Positions 39,269 to 48,112 of a DNA stretch of 62,970 nucleotides are shown one piece after another (positions within the stretch are counted from its first letter, which is position 1; every line of letters begins with the position of its first letter). The position numbers and the translations under genes were made by a program. The DNA comes from Halonatronum saccharophilum DSM 13868 (GTDB lineage: Bacteria; Bacillota; Halanaerobiia; Halobacteroidales; Halobacteroidaceae). The stretch covers positions 609,943 through 672,912 of the forward strand of contig NZ_KI912097.1 of NCBI RefSeq assembly GCF_000517025.1. The letters run 5' to 3'. The notes beneath the pieces were generated by a model. It saw only the letters and a program-made list of their open reading frames with translations. It did no database searches and was not told the origin of the DNA.

Positions 39269-40561
39269 ATGTTGAAGGTTATTAGAGTTGGTGAGAGTGG
39301 AGTAGAGCAGGAGTTAAATAAGATTTTAAATCGTTCATCTTTTGATAATCCTAATCAGGTTGAGAGTGTGCAAATAATTTGGGATGATGTGAAGGCTAAG
39401 GGTGATGGAGCGATTTTTGAATATACATTTCGTTTTGATGGGGCCAAATTAGATTCATCTACTTTAGAGGTAAGTGATGAGGAGATTAAGGAGGCTTATC
39501 AGAAGGTAGATGAGAACTTTATTAGAGCAATAAGAAAGTCTATTGAGAAGGTTGGCGAATTTCACAGAAAGCAGTTAAGAGAGAGTTGGATGGATGTCAA
39601 AGAGGATGGAGTAATTCTTGGACAGAAGTTTGAGGCATTAGAGAGAGTAGGCTTATATGTGCCTGGTGGAAGAGCTGCTTATCCATCATCTGTAGTGATG
39701 AACGGTGTCCCTGCTAAGGTGGCAGGGGTTAAGGAGATAGTTATGGTTTCTCCTCCAGCAAAGGATGGGAGTATGAATCCATATACATTAGTAGCAGCAG
39801 CTGAAGTAGGGGTGGATAGGATTTATAAGGTTGGTGGAGCCCAAGCAGTAGCAGGTTTGAGTTTTGGTACGGAGACTATGGTTAAGGTCGACAAGATTGT
39901 TGGCCCGGGTAATATCTATGTTACTTTGGCTAAGAAACTGGCTTTTGGTTATGTGGATATTGATATGTTGGCTGGACCAAGTGAGGTGCTAGTTATTGCT
40001 GATGAGAGTGCAAATCCTCGATTTGTGGCTGCTGATCTATTATCACAAGCTGAGCATGACCCAATGGCTTCTTCTATTTTAGTAACTACCTGTGAAGATT
40101 TAGCTTGGAAGGTAAATGAAGAATTAGAGTTTCAATTAGCTAAGCTATCTAGGAAAGATATTGCTCAAGAGTCTTTAGAGAATTATGGAGCTATCTTAAT
40201 TGCTAAGAATATGGATGAAGCGATAGATTTAAGTAATGCCTTTGCGCCAGAGCATTTAGAACTTGAAGTTGAAGATCCTTTTGCTATTTTGGGTAAGATA
40301 AAGAATGCAGGGGCAATCTTTATGGGCCAATACTCTGCAGAGCCAGTAGGGGATTACATAGCAGGACCAAATCATGTTTTGCCAACAGGAGGATCAGCTA
40401 GATTTTATTCTCCTTTGAATGTAGATGACTTTGTCAAAAAATCAAGCATAATATTCTATTCCAAGGCTGGTTTAGAGAAGGTCAAAGACGATGCTATCAA
40501 GATCGCTGAGGTAGAGGGATTGGACGCCCATGCTAATAGTATAAAGGTGAGATTTGAGTAA
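39269..40561 (+). CDS. hisD: Histidinol dehydrogenase HisD
   Basis: 430 aa from ATG 39269, which follows AGAGGAGG; an in-frame upstream start at 39239 lies in intergenic words. Signatures are RVGLYVPGGRAAYPSSVVMN, GPGNIYVTLAKKL, GPSEVLVIAD, SQAEHDPMA and PEHLELEVEDP (zinc and catalytic residues), and HVLPTGGSARF. It oxidises histidinol to histidine, the last two steps. hisC, expected before it in the pathway, is absent from the window. Confidence 0.95.
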   Translation: MLKVIRVGESGVEQELNKILNRSSFDNPNQVESVQIIWDDVKAKGDGAIFEYTFRFDGAKLDSSTLEVSDEEIKEAYQKVDENFIRAIRKSIEKVGEFHRKQLRESWMDVKEDGVILGQKFEALERVGLYVPGGRAAYPSSVVMNGVPAKVAGVKEIVMVSPPAKDGSMNPYTLVAAAEVGVDRIYKVGGAQAVAGLSFGTETMVKVDKIVGPGNIYVTLAKKLAFGYVDIDMLAGPSEVLVIADESANPRFVAADLLSQAEHDPMASSILVTTCEDLAWKVNEELEFQLAKLSRKDIAQESLENYGAILIAKNMDEAIDLSNAFAPEHLELEVEDPFAILGKIKNAGAIFMGQYSAEPVGDYIAGPNHVLPTGGSARFYSPLNVDDFVKKSSIIFYSKAGLEKVKDDAIKIAEVEGLDAHANSIKVRFE

Positions 40562-40865
40562 GAGAAGCTATGAGCCAAGAGCTATGAGTCATGAGCTAAG
40601 AACAAGGTCTTTAAAATCAAGAGCGTATTAGAGATATACTAAAAAATCAAGAGCTTTTTTGGAACCACTAATGAACACGAATATAATTAAAATTATTATT
40701 GAATTGAAATATATTTTAGATATTTTTAATTATAAAGTATGATTTTTGTCTTTAAATCTTTTATTCGTGACTATTAGTGTTTATTAGTGGTAAAATTTTT
40801 TAGCCTGTGATCTTTGTTGATTCATAGCACAATGCACATAGCTACAATCCAAAGGAGGAGTTAAG
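40562..40865. repeat. Intergenic palindrome between hisD and hisB
   Basis: CCACTAATGAACACGAATA (about 40671) is mirrored by TTATTCGTGAC...TTATTAGTGG (about 40760-40790) around an A/T centre of about 80 nt. The end of its left arm resembles AATGGACACGAATAGGCACT beside the intron copies at 1043 and 1416. Flanking words such as GAGCTATGAGTCATGAGC also recur elsewhere. No gene is seen. Confidence 0.55.
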
Positions 40866-41453
40866 ATGTCTAGAAAGGTTAAGAAGTATAGGAAGACAGG
40901 GGAGACGGAGATTGATTTGGAATTGAATTTGGACGGGAGTGGCACAACTTATATAGATACGCCAGTTCCTTTTTTAAATCATATGTTAAATCTCTTTGCT
41001 AAACACGGACTCTTTGATTTGAAATTAGAGGCTAAAGGTGATGTGGAGATTGATGACCATCATACTGTTGAGGATATTGGAATAGTTTTAGGGCAAGCAA
41101 TAAAGGAAGCTATAGGTGATAAAATTGGGATTAAGCGTTATGGATCTAAGTTTATCCCTATGGATGAGGCATTGCTTCATACAGTATTAGATCTTGGCGG
41201 TAGGTATTATTTAAACTTTTCAGTAGATGGGTTAAAGGATCGAGTCGGTGAATTTGATACAGAGTTGGTAAAAGAATTCTTTATTGCAGTTGCTTTTAAT
41301 GGAGAGATGAATCTACATATTCGCAAGGTTGAAGGGGAGAATACACATCATATTATTGAGGGAATTTTTAAGGCCTTCGGTAGAGCATTAGACGAAGCGG
41401 TGACTATAGATAATAGGATTAGCGGTGTTATGTCGACGAAGGGTAAACTTTAA
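40866..41453 (+). CDS. hisB: Imidazoleglycerol-phosphate dehydratase HisB
   Basis: 195 aa, monofunctional. ATG after AAAGGAGGAG. Signatures are [44 protein letters not shown] and the second metal motif [18 protein letters not shown]. There is no N-terminal phosphatase domain, so histidinol-phosphatase must be another gene, not present here. It dehydrates imidazole glycerol phosphate to imidazole acetol phosphate. Confidence 0.96.
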   Translation: MSRKVKKYRKTGETEIDLELNLDGSGTTYIDTPVPFLNHMLNLFAKHGLFDLKLEAKGDVEIDDHHTVEDIGIVLGQAIKEAIGDKIGIKRYGSKFIPMDEALLHTVLDLGGRYYLNFSVDGLKDRVGEFDTELVKEFFIAVAFNGEMNLHIRKVEGENTHHIIEGIFKAFGRALDEAVTIDNRISGVMSTKGKL

Positions 41454-41616
41454 GAACAGTTTGCAATTTACAATCAAGGTCAAGGGATAAGGGATAAAGA
41501 ATAAAAAAGCTATGAGTCTTGAGCTATGAGCACAGGGCACAAAGCATATATGACTTTATTTATTAAATATTCTCTATTATTTCTTAACTGTTTTTCAAAG
41601 AATGGAGGGTTAAATT

Positions 41617-42237
41617 ATGATTAAGATTATAGATTATGGGATGGGTAATCTACGTAGTGTTCAGAAGGCCTTTGAGAAGGTTGGCTGTGAAGCGGAGATT
41701 ACTAGTGATAAAGAAGAGATCTTAAAAGGAGATGGAGTTGTACTTCCAGGTGTAGGTGCTTTTAAGGATGCTATGGATAATTTAAAGGACCTTGATTTGA
41801 TTGATACTATTTATGAAGTAGTTGATGGTGGAACTCCATTTCTTGGAATCTGTTTAGGATTACAACTTCTTTTTAGTCAAAGTGATGAATTTGGTACTAC
41901 TAAGGGGCTGGATATAATAGCTGGTAGGGTTGAAAGATTTCCTGAGGGCTTAGATATTAAGGTGCCTCACATTGGCTGGAATTCTCTAGACCTTCAAGGT
42001 GGAGAGAAGCTTTATAAAGGTTTAGAAGGAGAGTTATTCCAATATTTTGTTCATTCTTATCATATTATTCCAGAGGATGAGAAGGTTATAGCTACAAAGA
42101 CCGATTATGGAATCGAATTTGTCTCCAGTATCGCTAAGGACAATATCTGGGCTGTACAGTTTCATCCAGAGAAGAGTAGTAAACAAGGGCTGAAGATATT
42201 AGAGAACTTTGGGAGGATCGTAGAGAGTAAGGGGTAA
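41617..42237 (+). CDS. hisH: Imidazole glycerol phosphate synthase glutaminase HisH
   Basis: 206 aa, ATG after GGAGGG. Class I glutamine amidotransferase: IIDYGMGNLRSVQKAFEKVG, PGVGAFKDAM, the catalytic Cys in GICLGLQLLF and His/Glu in VQFHPEKSSKQG. It delivers ammonia to HisF, encoded two genes downstream. A repeat-bearing gap separates it from hisA. Confidence 0.95.
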   Translation: MIKIIDYGMGNLRSVQKAFEKVGCEAEITSDKEEILKGDGVVLPGVGAFKDAMDNLKDLDLIDTIYEVVDGGTPFLGICLGLQLLFSQSDEFGTTKGLDIIAGRVERFPEGLDIKVPHIGWNSLDLQGGEKLYKGLEGELFQYFVHSYHIIPEDEKVIATKTDYGIEFVSSIAKDNIWAVQFHPEKSSKQGLKILENFGRIVESKG

Positions 42238-42319
42238 GGGCAGTTAAGAGCAATGTACAATTTACAATTAACAATGTACAATTAAGAACAAAGTCAAGAG
42301 TAAAGATCAAGTGATAAGG

Positions 42320-42500
42320 GATAAAGAATAAGAATAAAGGCATAGACGCTGACTAAGTTCGGATAAGAGCCGACAAGGTCAGGACAAAAGATTAAATAAT
42401 TAAAATTAATAAAGGTCTAGTCAGATTTTAGTCATCTCTTGTCTGGGGTCTTGTCAGCGTATATGATTTTGCACTTAAGGTTTTAAAAAGGTTTAAAATC
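42320..42500. repeat. Dispersed palindromic repeat, copy D
   Basis: The arms are GACGCTGACTAAGTTCGGAT...AGGACAAAAGATTAAATAA and GTCTAGTCAGATTTTAGTC...GGGGTCTTGTCAGCG. It closely matches copy C at 35110-35285, including the centre TAAATAATTAAAATTAA. It fills the hisH-hisA gap. Confidence 0.65.
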
Positions 42501-42611
42501 AGATTTAATCTGGGTTTAATTTGTGCTAAGTCTTTGATTTTAAGGTTTTGAATTTTTAGCTCAAGGCTCATAGCACACAGCACATAGCTAAATACAAGGA
42601 GGTTTTAATTA

Positions 42612-43337
42612 ATGGAAGTAATACCAGCAATAGATATTAGAGATGGAAATTGTGTTCGTTTATATAAAGGAGATTTTGATAAGGAGACGGTCTATGGTGA
42701 TCCTTTAGAGATGGCCAAGTTATGGGAGTCTAAAGGAGCAGGTAGGCTGCATATAGTAGATTTAGATGGAGCATTAGACGGGAAACCTACCAATTTGGAG
42801 TTAATATCTAAGGTTGTTGATAGTGTAGAGATGCCAGTACAAGTTGGAGGGGGAATTAGAAGCTTAGAGGTGATTAGAAATTATCTAAATATAGGTGTGC
42901 AGAGAGTAATTATTGGAACTGCTGCTATAGAAAATCCTGATCTTGTGTTAAAGGCTATTGAGGAATTTGGGGCAGATAGAATTGTAGTAGGTATCGATGC
43001 CAAGAAGGGCTATGTAGCTACTGAAGGTTGGGTTGAAACTTCAGACACTACTATAATTGGTTTAGGTAAGGCGATGAAGAAGCGAGGGGTAGAGTGGATA
43101 GTTTATACCGATATTAGCAAGGATGGAACCCTAAGCGGGCCAAATATTGAAAGCACCAAGGAGTTGGCCCAGGCAACAGGTTTGAAGGTTATTGCTTCTG
43201 GTGGGGTATCTAAGTTAAAGGATATAGAAGATCTATTAGAAGTAGAAGATTACGGTGTTGCAGGTGTTATTACTGGGAAAGCTTTGTATAGTGGCAGTTT
43301 AGATTTAGAAGAAGCGATAAAAGCAGTTGATAGTTAA
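42612..43337 (+). CDS. hisA: Phosphoribosylformimino-AICAR-P isomerase HisA
   Basis: 241 aa, ATG after ACAAGGAGG. A half-barrel-duplicated TIM barrel: PAIDIRDGNCVRLYKGDF (first catalytic Asp), VQVGGGIRS, IVVGIDAKKGYVATEGW, YTDISKDGTLSGPN (second catalytic Asp) and IASGGVSKLKDI. It isomerises ProFAR to PRFAR, the HisF substrate. Confidence 0.96.
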   Translation: MEVIPAIDIRDGNCVRLYKGDFDKETVYGDPLEMAKLWESKGAGRLHIVDLDGALDGKPTNLELISKVVDSVEMPVQVGGGIRSLEVIRNYLNIGVQRVIIGTAAIENPDLVLKAIEEFGADRIVVGIDAKKGYVATEGWVETSDTTIIGLGKAMKKRGVEWIVYTDISKDGTLSGPNIESTKELAQATGLKVIASGGVSKLKDIEDLLEVEDYGVAGVITGKALYSGSLDLEEAIKAVDS

Positions 43338-43567
43338 AAATTGATAATTGATAGTTAAAACCTTTTATATAGTATTTTACTAATCTTAAAGTTGAACCAT
43401 TATGAATTAATATCTATAGTTGATAACTTTAAGTAAATTTATTATTTAATAACTTTTTCAAATAATATGATAAATGGAAAGTATTTGGATATATTAGAGT
43501 TAAGTTATTGATTTTAACTATCAATTATTCACTATCAATTATCAATTAAAAAAGGGGGGGTTAGAAG

Positions 43568-44326
43568 ATGATTACTAAAAGGATTATTCCTTGTCTTGAT
43601 GTTGATAAGGGGCGGGTTGTTAAAGGAGTAAACTTTGTTGATATTAGAGATGCAGGCGATCCAGTAGAGCTGGCTGCCTATTATGATAAAGAAGGGGCTG
43701 ATGAACTTGTCTTTTTAGATATTACAGCCTCAAGTGATAAGAGAAAGACTATGGTGGAGGTAGTAAAGAGAACTTCTGAGGAGGTTTTTATTCCTTTTAC
43801 TATTGGTGGGGGGATTAGAACTACTGATGATATGAGAGAGTTATTAAAGGCTGGAGCTGATAAAATATCTATTAACTCAGCAGCAGTTAAAAATCCCAAT
43901 CTTATTAAGGAAGGAGCAGAAAAGTTTGGCACCCAATGTATAGTGGTAGCAATAGATGCTAAGAGAAAGGGTGAATCTTGGGAGGTTTATGTTCATGGAG
44001 GAAGGAAGTCTACAGGAATTGATGTAATAGAGTGGGCCAAAAAAATAGAAGCTTTAGGTGGAGGAGAGATACTTTTAACCAGTATGGATGGAGATGGTAC
44101 CAAAGATGGCTATGATAATGATCTAAATAGGGCCGTTTCTGAAGCAGTAGACATACCAGTAATTGCCTCTGGTGGAGCAGGAAACTTAGAACATATTAAA
44201 GAGGCTTTTATTAAAGGAAAAGCAGATGCTGCTTTAGCAGCTTCAATCTTCCACTTTAAAGAGTATAGGATAAAGGATGTTAAAGATTATTTAAGAGAGA
44301 AAGGGGTTGGTGTAAGATGCCTTTAA
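43568..44326 (+). CDS. hisF: Imidazole glycerol phosphate synthase cyclase HisF
   Basis: 252 aa, ATG after a GGGGGGG tract. Signatures are [58 protein letters not shown] and [12 protein letters not shown]. With HisH it forms imidazole glycerol phosphate and AICAR. Its end overlaps the start of hisIE by 10 nt. The upstream gap is filled by TATCAATTATC-type words forming an inverted repeat. Confidence 0.96.
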   Translation: MITKRIIPCLDVDKGRVVKGVNFVDIRDAGDPVELAAYYDKEGADELVFLDITASSDKRKTMVEVVKRTSEEVFIPFTIGGGIRTTDDMRELLKAGADKISINSAAVKNPNLIKEGAEKFGTQCIVVAIDAKRKGESWEVYVHGGRKSTGIDVIEWAKKIEALGGGEILLTSMDGDGTKDGYDNDLNRAVSEAVDIPVIASGGAGNLEHIKEAFIKGKADAALAASIFHFKEYRIKDVKDYLREKGVGVRCL

Positions 44327-44967
44327 GTAATCTGAAATTTGATAAAAATGGATTAATACCGGCTATAATTCAAGATGCCCAGACTAAAGAAGTTTTAATG
44401 ATGGCTTATATGAACGAAGATTCTTTAAAGCATACTATTAGAACTGGAAGAACCTGTTTTTGGAGTAGAAGTCGTCAAGAACTTTGGTGTAAGGGAGAAA
44501 CCTCAGGTCATATCCAAGAGGTCGAGGAGATTAATTATGATTGTGATGGCGATACACTATTAATAAAGGTTAATCAGACAGGAGGAGCTTGTCACACAGG
44601 TCATAGGTCTTGTTTCTATCGTGGTATCAAGAAGAAGGAAGAAGCTCAGAAGGTTTTTAATCCTGATGAGGTTTATAAGAAGGCTTTAGATGGAGAAATC
44701 TTAGATGAATTATATACAGTGATTAAAGATAGAAAGTTAAATCCTAAGGAAGGGTCATATACCTCATCTTTATATGAAAAAGGTGAGAATTCCTTTTTGA
44801 AGAAGATAGGAGAAGAAGCTACTGAAGTAGTGATGGCAGCCAAGGAGAATGATAAAGGTGAAATAATTTATGAGAGTGCAGATCTTTTATATCACCTTTT
44901 AGTTGCTTTAGTCTACTATGGTGTTGAGTTGAATGATATCTATAAAGAGCTTGATGATAGAAGATAA
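44317..44967 (+). CDS. hisIE: Bifunctional HisIE (AMP cyclohydrolase / ATP pyrophosphohydrolase)
   Basis: 216 aa. The N-terminal HisI domain (1-115) has [45 protein letters not shown] and [10 protein letters not shown], with metal-binding Asp and Cys residues. The C-terminal HisE domain (about 130-216) has [20 protein letters not shown] and [12 protein letters not shown]. It does steps two and three of the pathway. Last his gene, followed by a terminator at 44966. Confidence 0.95.
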   Translation: MPLSNLKFDKNGLIPAIIQDAQTKEVLMMAYMNEDSLKHTIRTGRTCFWSRSRQELWCKGETSGHIQEVEEINYDCDGDTLLIKVNQTGGACHTGHRSCFYRGIKKKEEAQKVFNPDEVYKKALDGEILDELYTVIKDRKLNPKEGSYTSSLYEKGENSFLKKIGEEATEVVMAAKENDKGEIIYESADLLYHLLVALVYYGVELNDIYKELDDRR

Positions 44968-44998
44968 AGACTACATTTTATGTGGTCTTTTTATTTTT
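44966..44998 (+). terminator. Terminator after the his operon
   Basis: AAAGACTACATT and ATGTGGTCTTT form a hairpin with one G-T pair, followed by TTATTTTT. Confidence 0.75.
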
Positions 44999-45233
44999 AA
45001 GGGTATTATTATCTTTATTCTTCTGCCTGTTTTAACTCATTGAGAAATCTTTAAAAATTAATTATTTAAAGATTTGTGAGAAACCAGAGTACTTATTTAA
45101 ATTAACTTTTTTCTCTAATTAAGAAGGAATTATAATATGAAATCTAGAACTAATAAATAATATAGATTATGTTAAAATTTGTGTAAAGGATTAGAATGTC
45201 AATTTTTTTATAAATATGAAGGGAGGGCTTATA

Positions 45234-45695
45234 GTGGCTGCTAAAACTAGGCAAACTATTGTCTTTGATATTGGTGATGAAAAGTTTGGAGTTAGGATTA
45301 CTGAGGTTTATGAGATTATTCGAATGAAGAAGATAACAGAGTTACCTATCTCTTCAAAGTATATAGCAGGTATTATTAATTTAAGGGGAGATATAATTTC
45401 TGTCATTGATTTAAGGAGAAGATTTGGAATTGAAGATTTAGAAGAGACTGAGGATACTAGAATTATTGTGGTAGATTTTGAGGGCCAAAATGTAGGTTTA
45501 ATTGTTGATGCTGTTTCAGAAGTTTTACATATTAATGAGGATGATATTGATCTACCACCTAAGAGTATGGTAGGGATTAAGGGGGATTATATTACTGGAA
45601 TTATTAAGATAGAAGAGGATATTGTTATATTACTAGAGTTATCTAATTTATTAAGGTCAAAGGAAAAGATAAAGTTACAAACTGAAGAAGCTTAA
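45234..45695 (+). CDS. cheW: Chemotaxis coupling protein CheW
   Basis: 153 aa from GTG 45234, well placed after GGGAGGG; an in-frame ATG at 45216 overlaps that site. A single CheW-like domain: IVFDIGDEKFGVRITEVYEI, ITELPISSKYIAGIINLRGD, VISVIDLRRRFG, IIVVDFEGQNVGLIVDAVSE. It bridges chemoreceptors and CheA at the membrane array. First gene of a che operon; 28 nt separate it from cheA. Confidence 0.93.
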   Translation: MAAKTRQTIVFDIGDEKFGVRITEVYEIIRMKKITELPISSKYIAGIINLRGDIISVIDLRRRFGIEDLEETEDTRIIVVDFEGQNVGLIVDAVSEVLHINEDDIDLPPKSMVGIKGDYITGIIKIEEDIVILLELSNLLRSKEKIKLQTEEA

Positions 45696-45723
45696 GGGCA
45701 CTTTAAGGAAGGGGGAAATAGTT

Positions 45724-47721
45724 ATGGATATGAGTGATTTTCAAGAGTTGTATGCTAGTGAATCTAGAGAGCATTTAGATATTTTAAATGACTCATTACT
45801 AACATTGGAGAATGACCCAAGCAATATGGAGATGATTAATGAATCTTTTCGTGCAGCACATACACTTAAAGGTATGGCTGGGACGATGGGGTTTGATAAT
45901 GTAAGTGAGTTAGCCCATGTAATGGAGAATATATTGGATCTTCTTAGAGATGAGAAGTTGGTAGTTGATACAGAGGTAATTAATTTATTATTTAAAGCAA
46001 TAGATACTTTAGAGTTATTAAGTAATAGTCCTGAAGAGGTAGAGAATTTGGATGAATTAATTGATGAGTTAAAATCTTATTCTCAAGATGGGGATCTTAA
46101 AGATGTAGAAAAGAGATCTTTTTCGGATGGTGATAAGAATACTTTTAAAATTAGTGATGAAGAATTACAGGTTATCGAAAGTAATGATGGTAAGGTTATA
46201 ACTATAGATATTCAGTTAGAGGATGACTGTGTATTTAAATCTTTAAGAGCAGATATGGTCTTTGAAATCTTGGAGGACTATGGTGATATTATTAGAGTCT
46301 TGCCAGGAGTTGAAGAGATTAGAAAGGAAGAGATGGATAATAACTTCTCTATTTTGTTCTTAGGAAAAACTGATCTAGATAAGGATAATATTGTTGAATC
46401 TTTGATTCATATCTCGGAGGTCGATAGGGTAAAGGTTGATCTAGTAGAAGATATAGATCAATTAAGGGCCAAAGAAATTATTAATAAAGAAGTTAAAAGT
46501 AATAAAGATAAAAAAGAAGATAGGGTTAATGAAAAGGATAAGGCCACTAGGCTTTCTAAGAGGTTAAAGTCTAAAAGTACTATTAGAGTTGATGTAGAGC
46601 GTTTAGACTCATTAATGAATCTAGTAGCAGAGCTTGTAATTAAGAGAACTCAAGTTGAATCGGTAGGTGAAAGCTATAATTTAGATGAATTAAATAAGAA
46701 ACTAAAACCCTTAAGTAAGGTTACTACTGAATTGCAGAATGCTGTTATGGAGATGAGGATGGTTCCAATCAGCTTGGTATTTAATCGCTTTCCAAGGTTG
46801 GTTCGTGATTTGGCCCAAGGTTTAGAGAAAGAGATCAATCTAGTAATTGAAGGAGAAGATACAGAGTTAGATAGGACAATTATTGATGAGATTGGTGATC
46901 CTTTAGTTCATATGCTAAGAAATGCTATTGACCATGGAGTTGAATCTCCAGAAGAGAGAGAGAAGGTAGGAAAGGATAGAAAAGGGCTAGTCAAGTTATC
47001 AGCCTTTCATGAAGGAAATAATGTTGTTATTCAGATTCAAGATGATGGAAAAGGTATAAATCCGGATATAATTAGGCAGAAAGCCTTAGAAAAGGGAGTA
47101 GTTACTCAAACTGAGCTTGAAGGTATGGAAGATTCTGATGTTATTAAATTAATCTTTGCCCCTGGGTTTAGTACCAATACTGAGATAAGTGATGTCTCAG
47201 GTCGTGGAGTAGGAATGGATGTAGTTAAAACTAAGATAGAATCATTAAGTGGCTCAGTAGATATTACTTCTGAGGTAGGAAGAGGATCTACTTTTATTAT
47301 GAAATTACCTTTAACGTTATCTATAATTCAAGGTTTCTTAACCAAGGTAGCAAATCAAGAATATGTAATACCACTAGAGTCTATTCAAGAGATTGTAGAT
47401 GTTAATCCAAAAGAGATACAAACTGTTAGAAGCCAAAAGGTTATTCATCGTAGAGGTTCTGTAATTCCTCTTATCTCTTTAAGGAAGAACTTGAATAAAG
47501 AAGCTTTAACTGAAAAAAGAAATGAAATCCCTACAGTTATTGTTGAAGTAGGCGATGATAATTATGGTTTAATGGTCGATTCTATAATTGGACAGCAAGA
47601 AGTTGTAATTAAAAGAATTAATGATTTATCAGAAAGCTTACAGAAAATAGCAGGTGGAGCCATCTTAGGGGATGGTAGTATCGCCTTAATTATTAATGTA
47701 GAAGAAATTACAACAAATTAG
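45724..47721 (+). CDS. cheA: Chemotaxis histidine kinase CheA
   Basis: 665 aa. The HPt domain has phosphorylatable His46 in AAHTLKGMAGTMGF. A central response-regulator-docking region follows, then a dimerisation helix pair (RVDVERLDSLMNLVAELVI). The ATPase domain has HMLRNAIDHGVESPEERE, IQDDGKGI, FAPGFSTN and SGRGVGMDVVK. A C-terminal CheW-like domain (EYVIPLESIQEIVDV) completes it. It phosphorylates CheY and CheB, both encoded immediately downstream. Full length. Confidence 0.96.
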   Translation: MDMSDFQELYASESREHLDILNDSLLTLENDPSNMEMINESFRAAHTLKGMAGTMGFDNVSELAHVMENILDLLRDEKLVVDTEVINLLFKAIDTLELLSNSPEEVENLDELIDELKSYSQDGDLKDVEKRSFSDGDKNTFKISDEELQVIESNDGKVITIDIQLEDDCVFKSLRADMVFEILEDYGDIIRVLPGVEEIRKEEMDNNFSILFLGKTDLDKDNIVESLIHISEVDRVKVDLVEDIDQLRAKEIINKEVKSNKDKKEDRVNEKDKATRLSKRLKSKSTIRVDVERLDSLMNLVAELVIKRTQVESVGESYNLDELNKKLKPLSKVTTELQNAVMEMRMVPISLVFNRFPRLVRDLAQGLEKEINLVIEGEDTELDRTIIDEIGDPLVHMLRNAIDHGVESPEEREKVGKDRKGLVKLSAFHEGNNVVIQIQDDGKGINPDIIRQKALEKGVVTQTELEGMEDSDVIKLIFAPGFSTNTEISDVSGRGVGMDVVKTKIESLSGSVDITSEVGRGSTFIMKLPLTLSIIQGFLTKVANQEYVIPLESIQEIVDVNPKEIQTVRSQKVIHRRGSVIPLISLRKNLNKEALTEKRNEIPTVIVEVGDDNYGLMVDSIIGQQEVVIKRINDLSESLQKIAGGAILGDGSIALIINVEEITTN

Positions 47722-47733
47722 GAGGGAATTCTC

Positions 47734-48096
47734 TTGCCGAAGAAGATTTTAATTGTTGATGATGCGCAGTTTATGAGAACAATGTTGAGTAAGTTAATTG
47801 AGGAAAATGGTTATGAGGTTGTTGGAGAAGCAGTTAATGGTGAGGAAGCAGTTAGTATGTATAAAGATTTATCGCCGGATTTGGTAACTATGGATATTAC
47901 AATGCCAAAGATGGATGGGATTGAAGCTACTAAAGCAATAATGGGCCATGATCCAAGTGCCAAAGTTATTGTATGTAGTGCTATGGGTCAAAAACCTATG
48001 GTAGTTGAATCACTTAAAGCTGGAGCTAAAGATTTTATTGTAAAACCCATTAAGCCTAATAAGGTAGCTGATGCTTTGGTAAATATTCTAGGCTAA
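47734..48096 (+). CDS. cheY: Response regulator CheY
   Basis: 120 aa, TTG start after AGGAGGG. A single receiver domain: acidic pocket ILIVDD, phospho-acceptor Asp in DLVTMDITMPKMDG, conserved Thr/Ser in IVCSAMGQ and Lys in FIVKPIKP. There is no output domain. It carries the signal from CheA to the flagellar switch. It lies 12 nt after cheA and 16 nt before cheB. Confidence 0.92.
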   Translation: MPKKILIVDDAQFMRTMLSKLIEENGYEVVGEAVNGEEAVSMYKDLSPDLVTMDITMPKMDGIEATKAIMGHDPSAKVIVCSAMGQKPMVVESLKAGAKDFIVKPIKPNKVADALVNILG

Positions 48097-48112
48097 TCCT
48101 GGAGGTGGGGAA

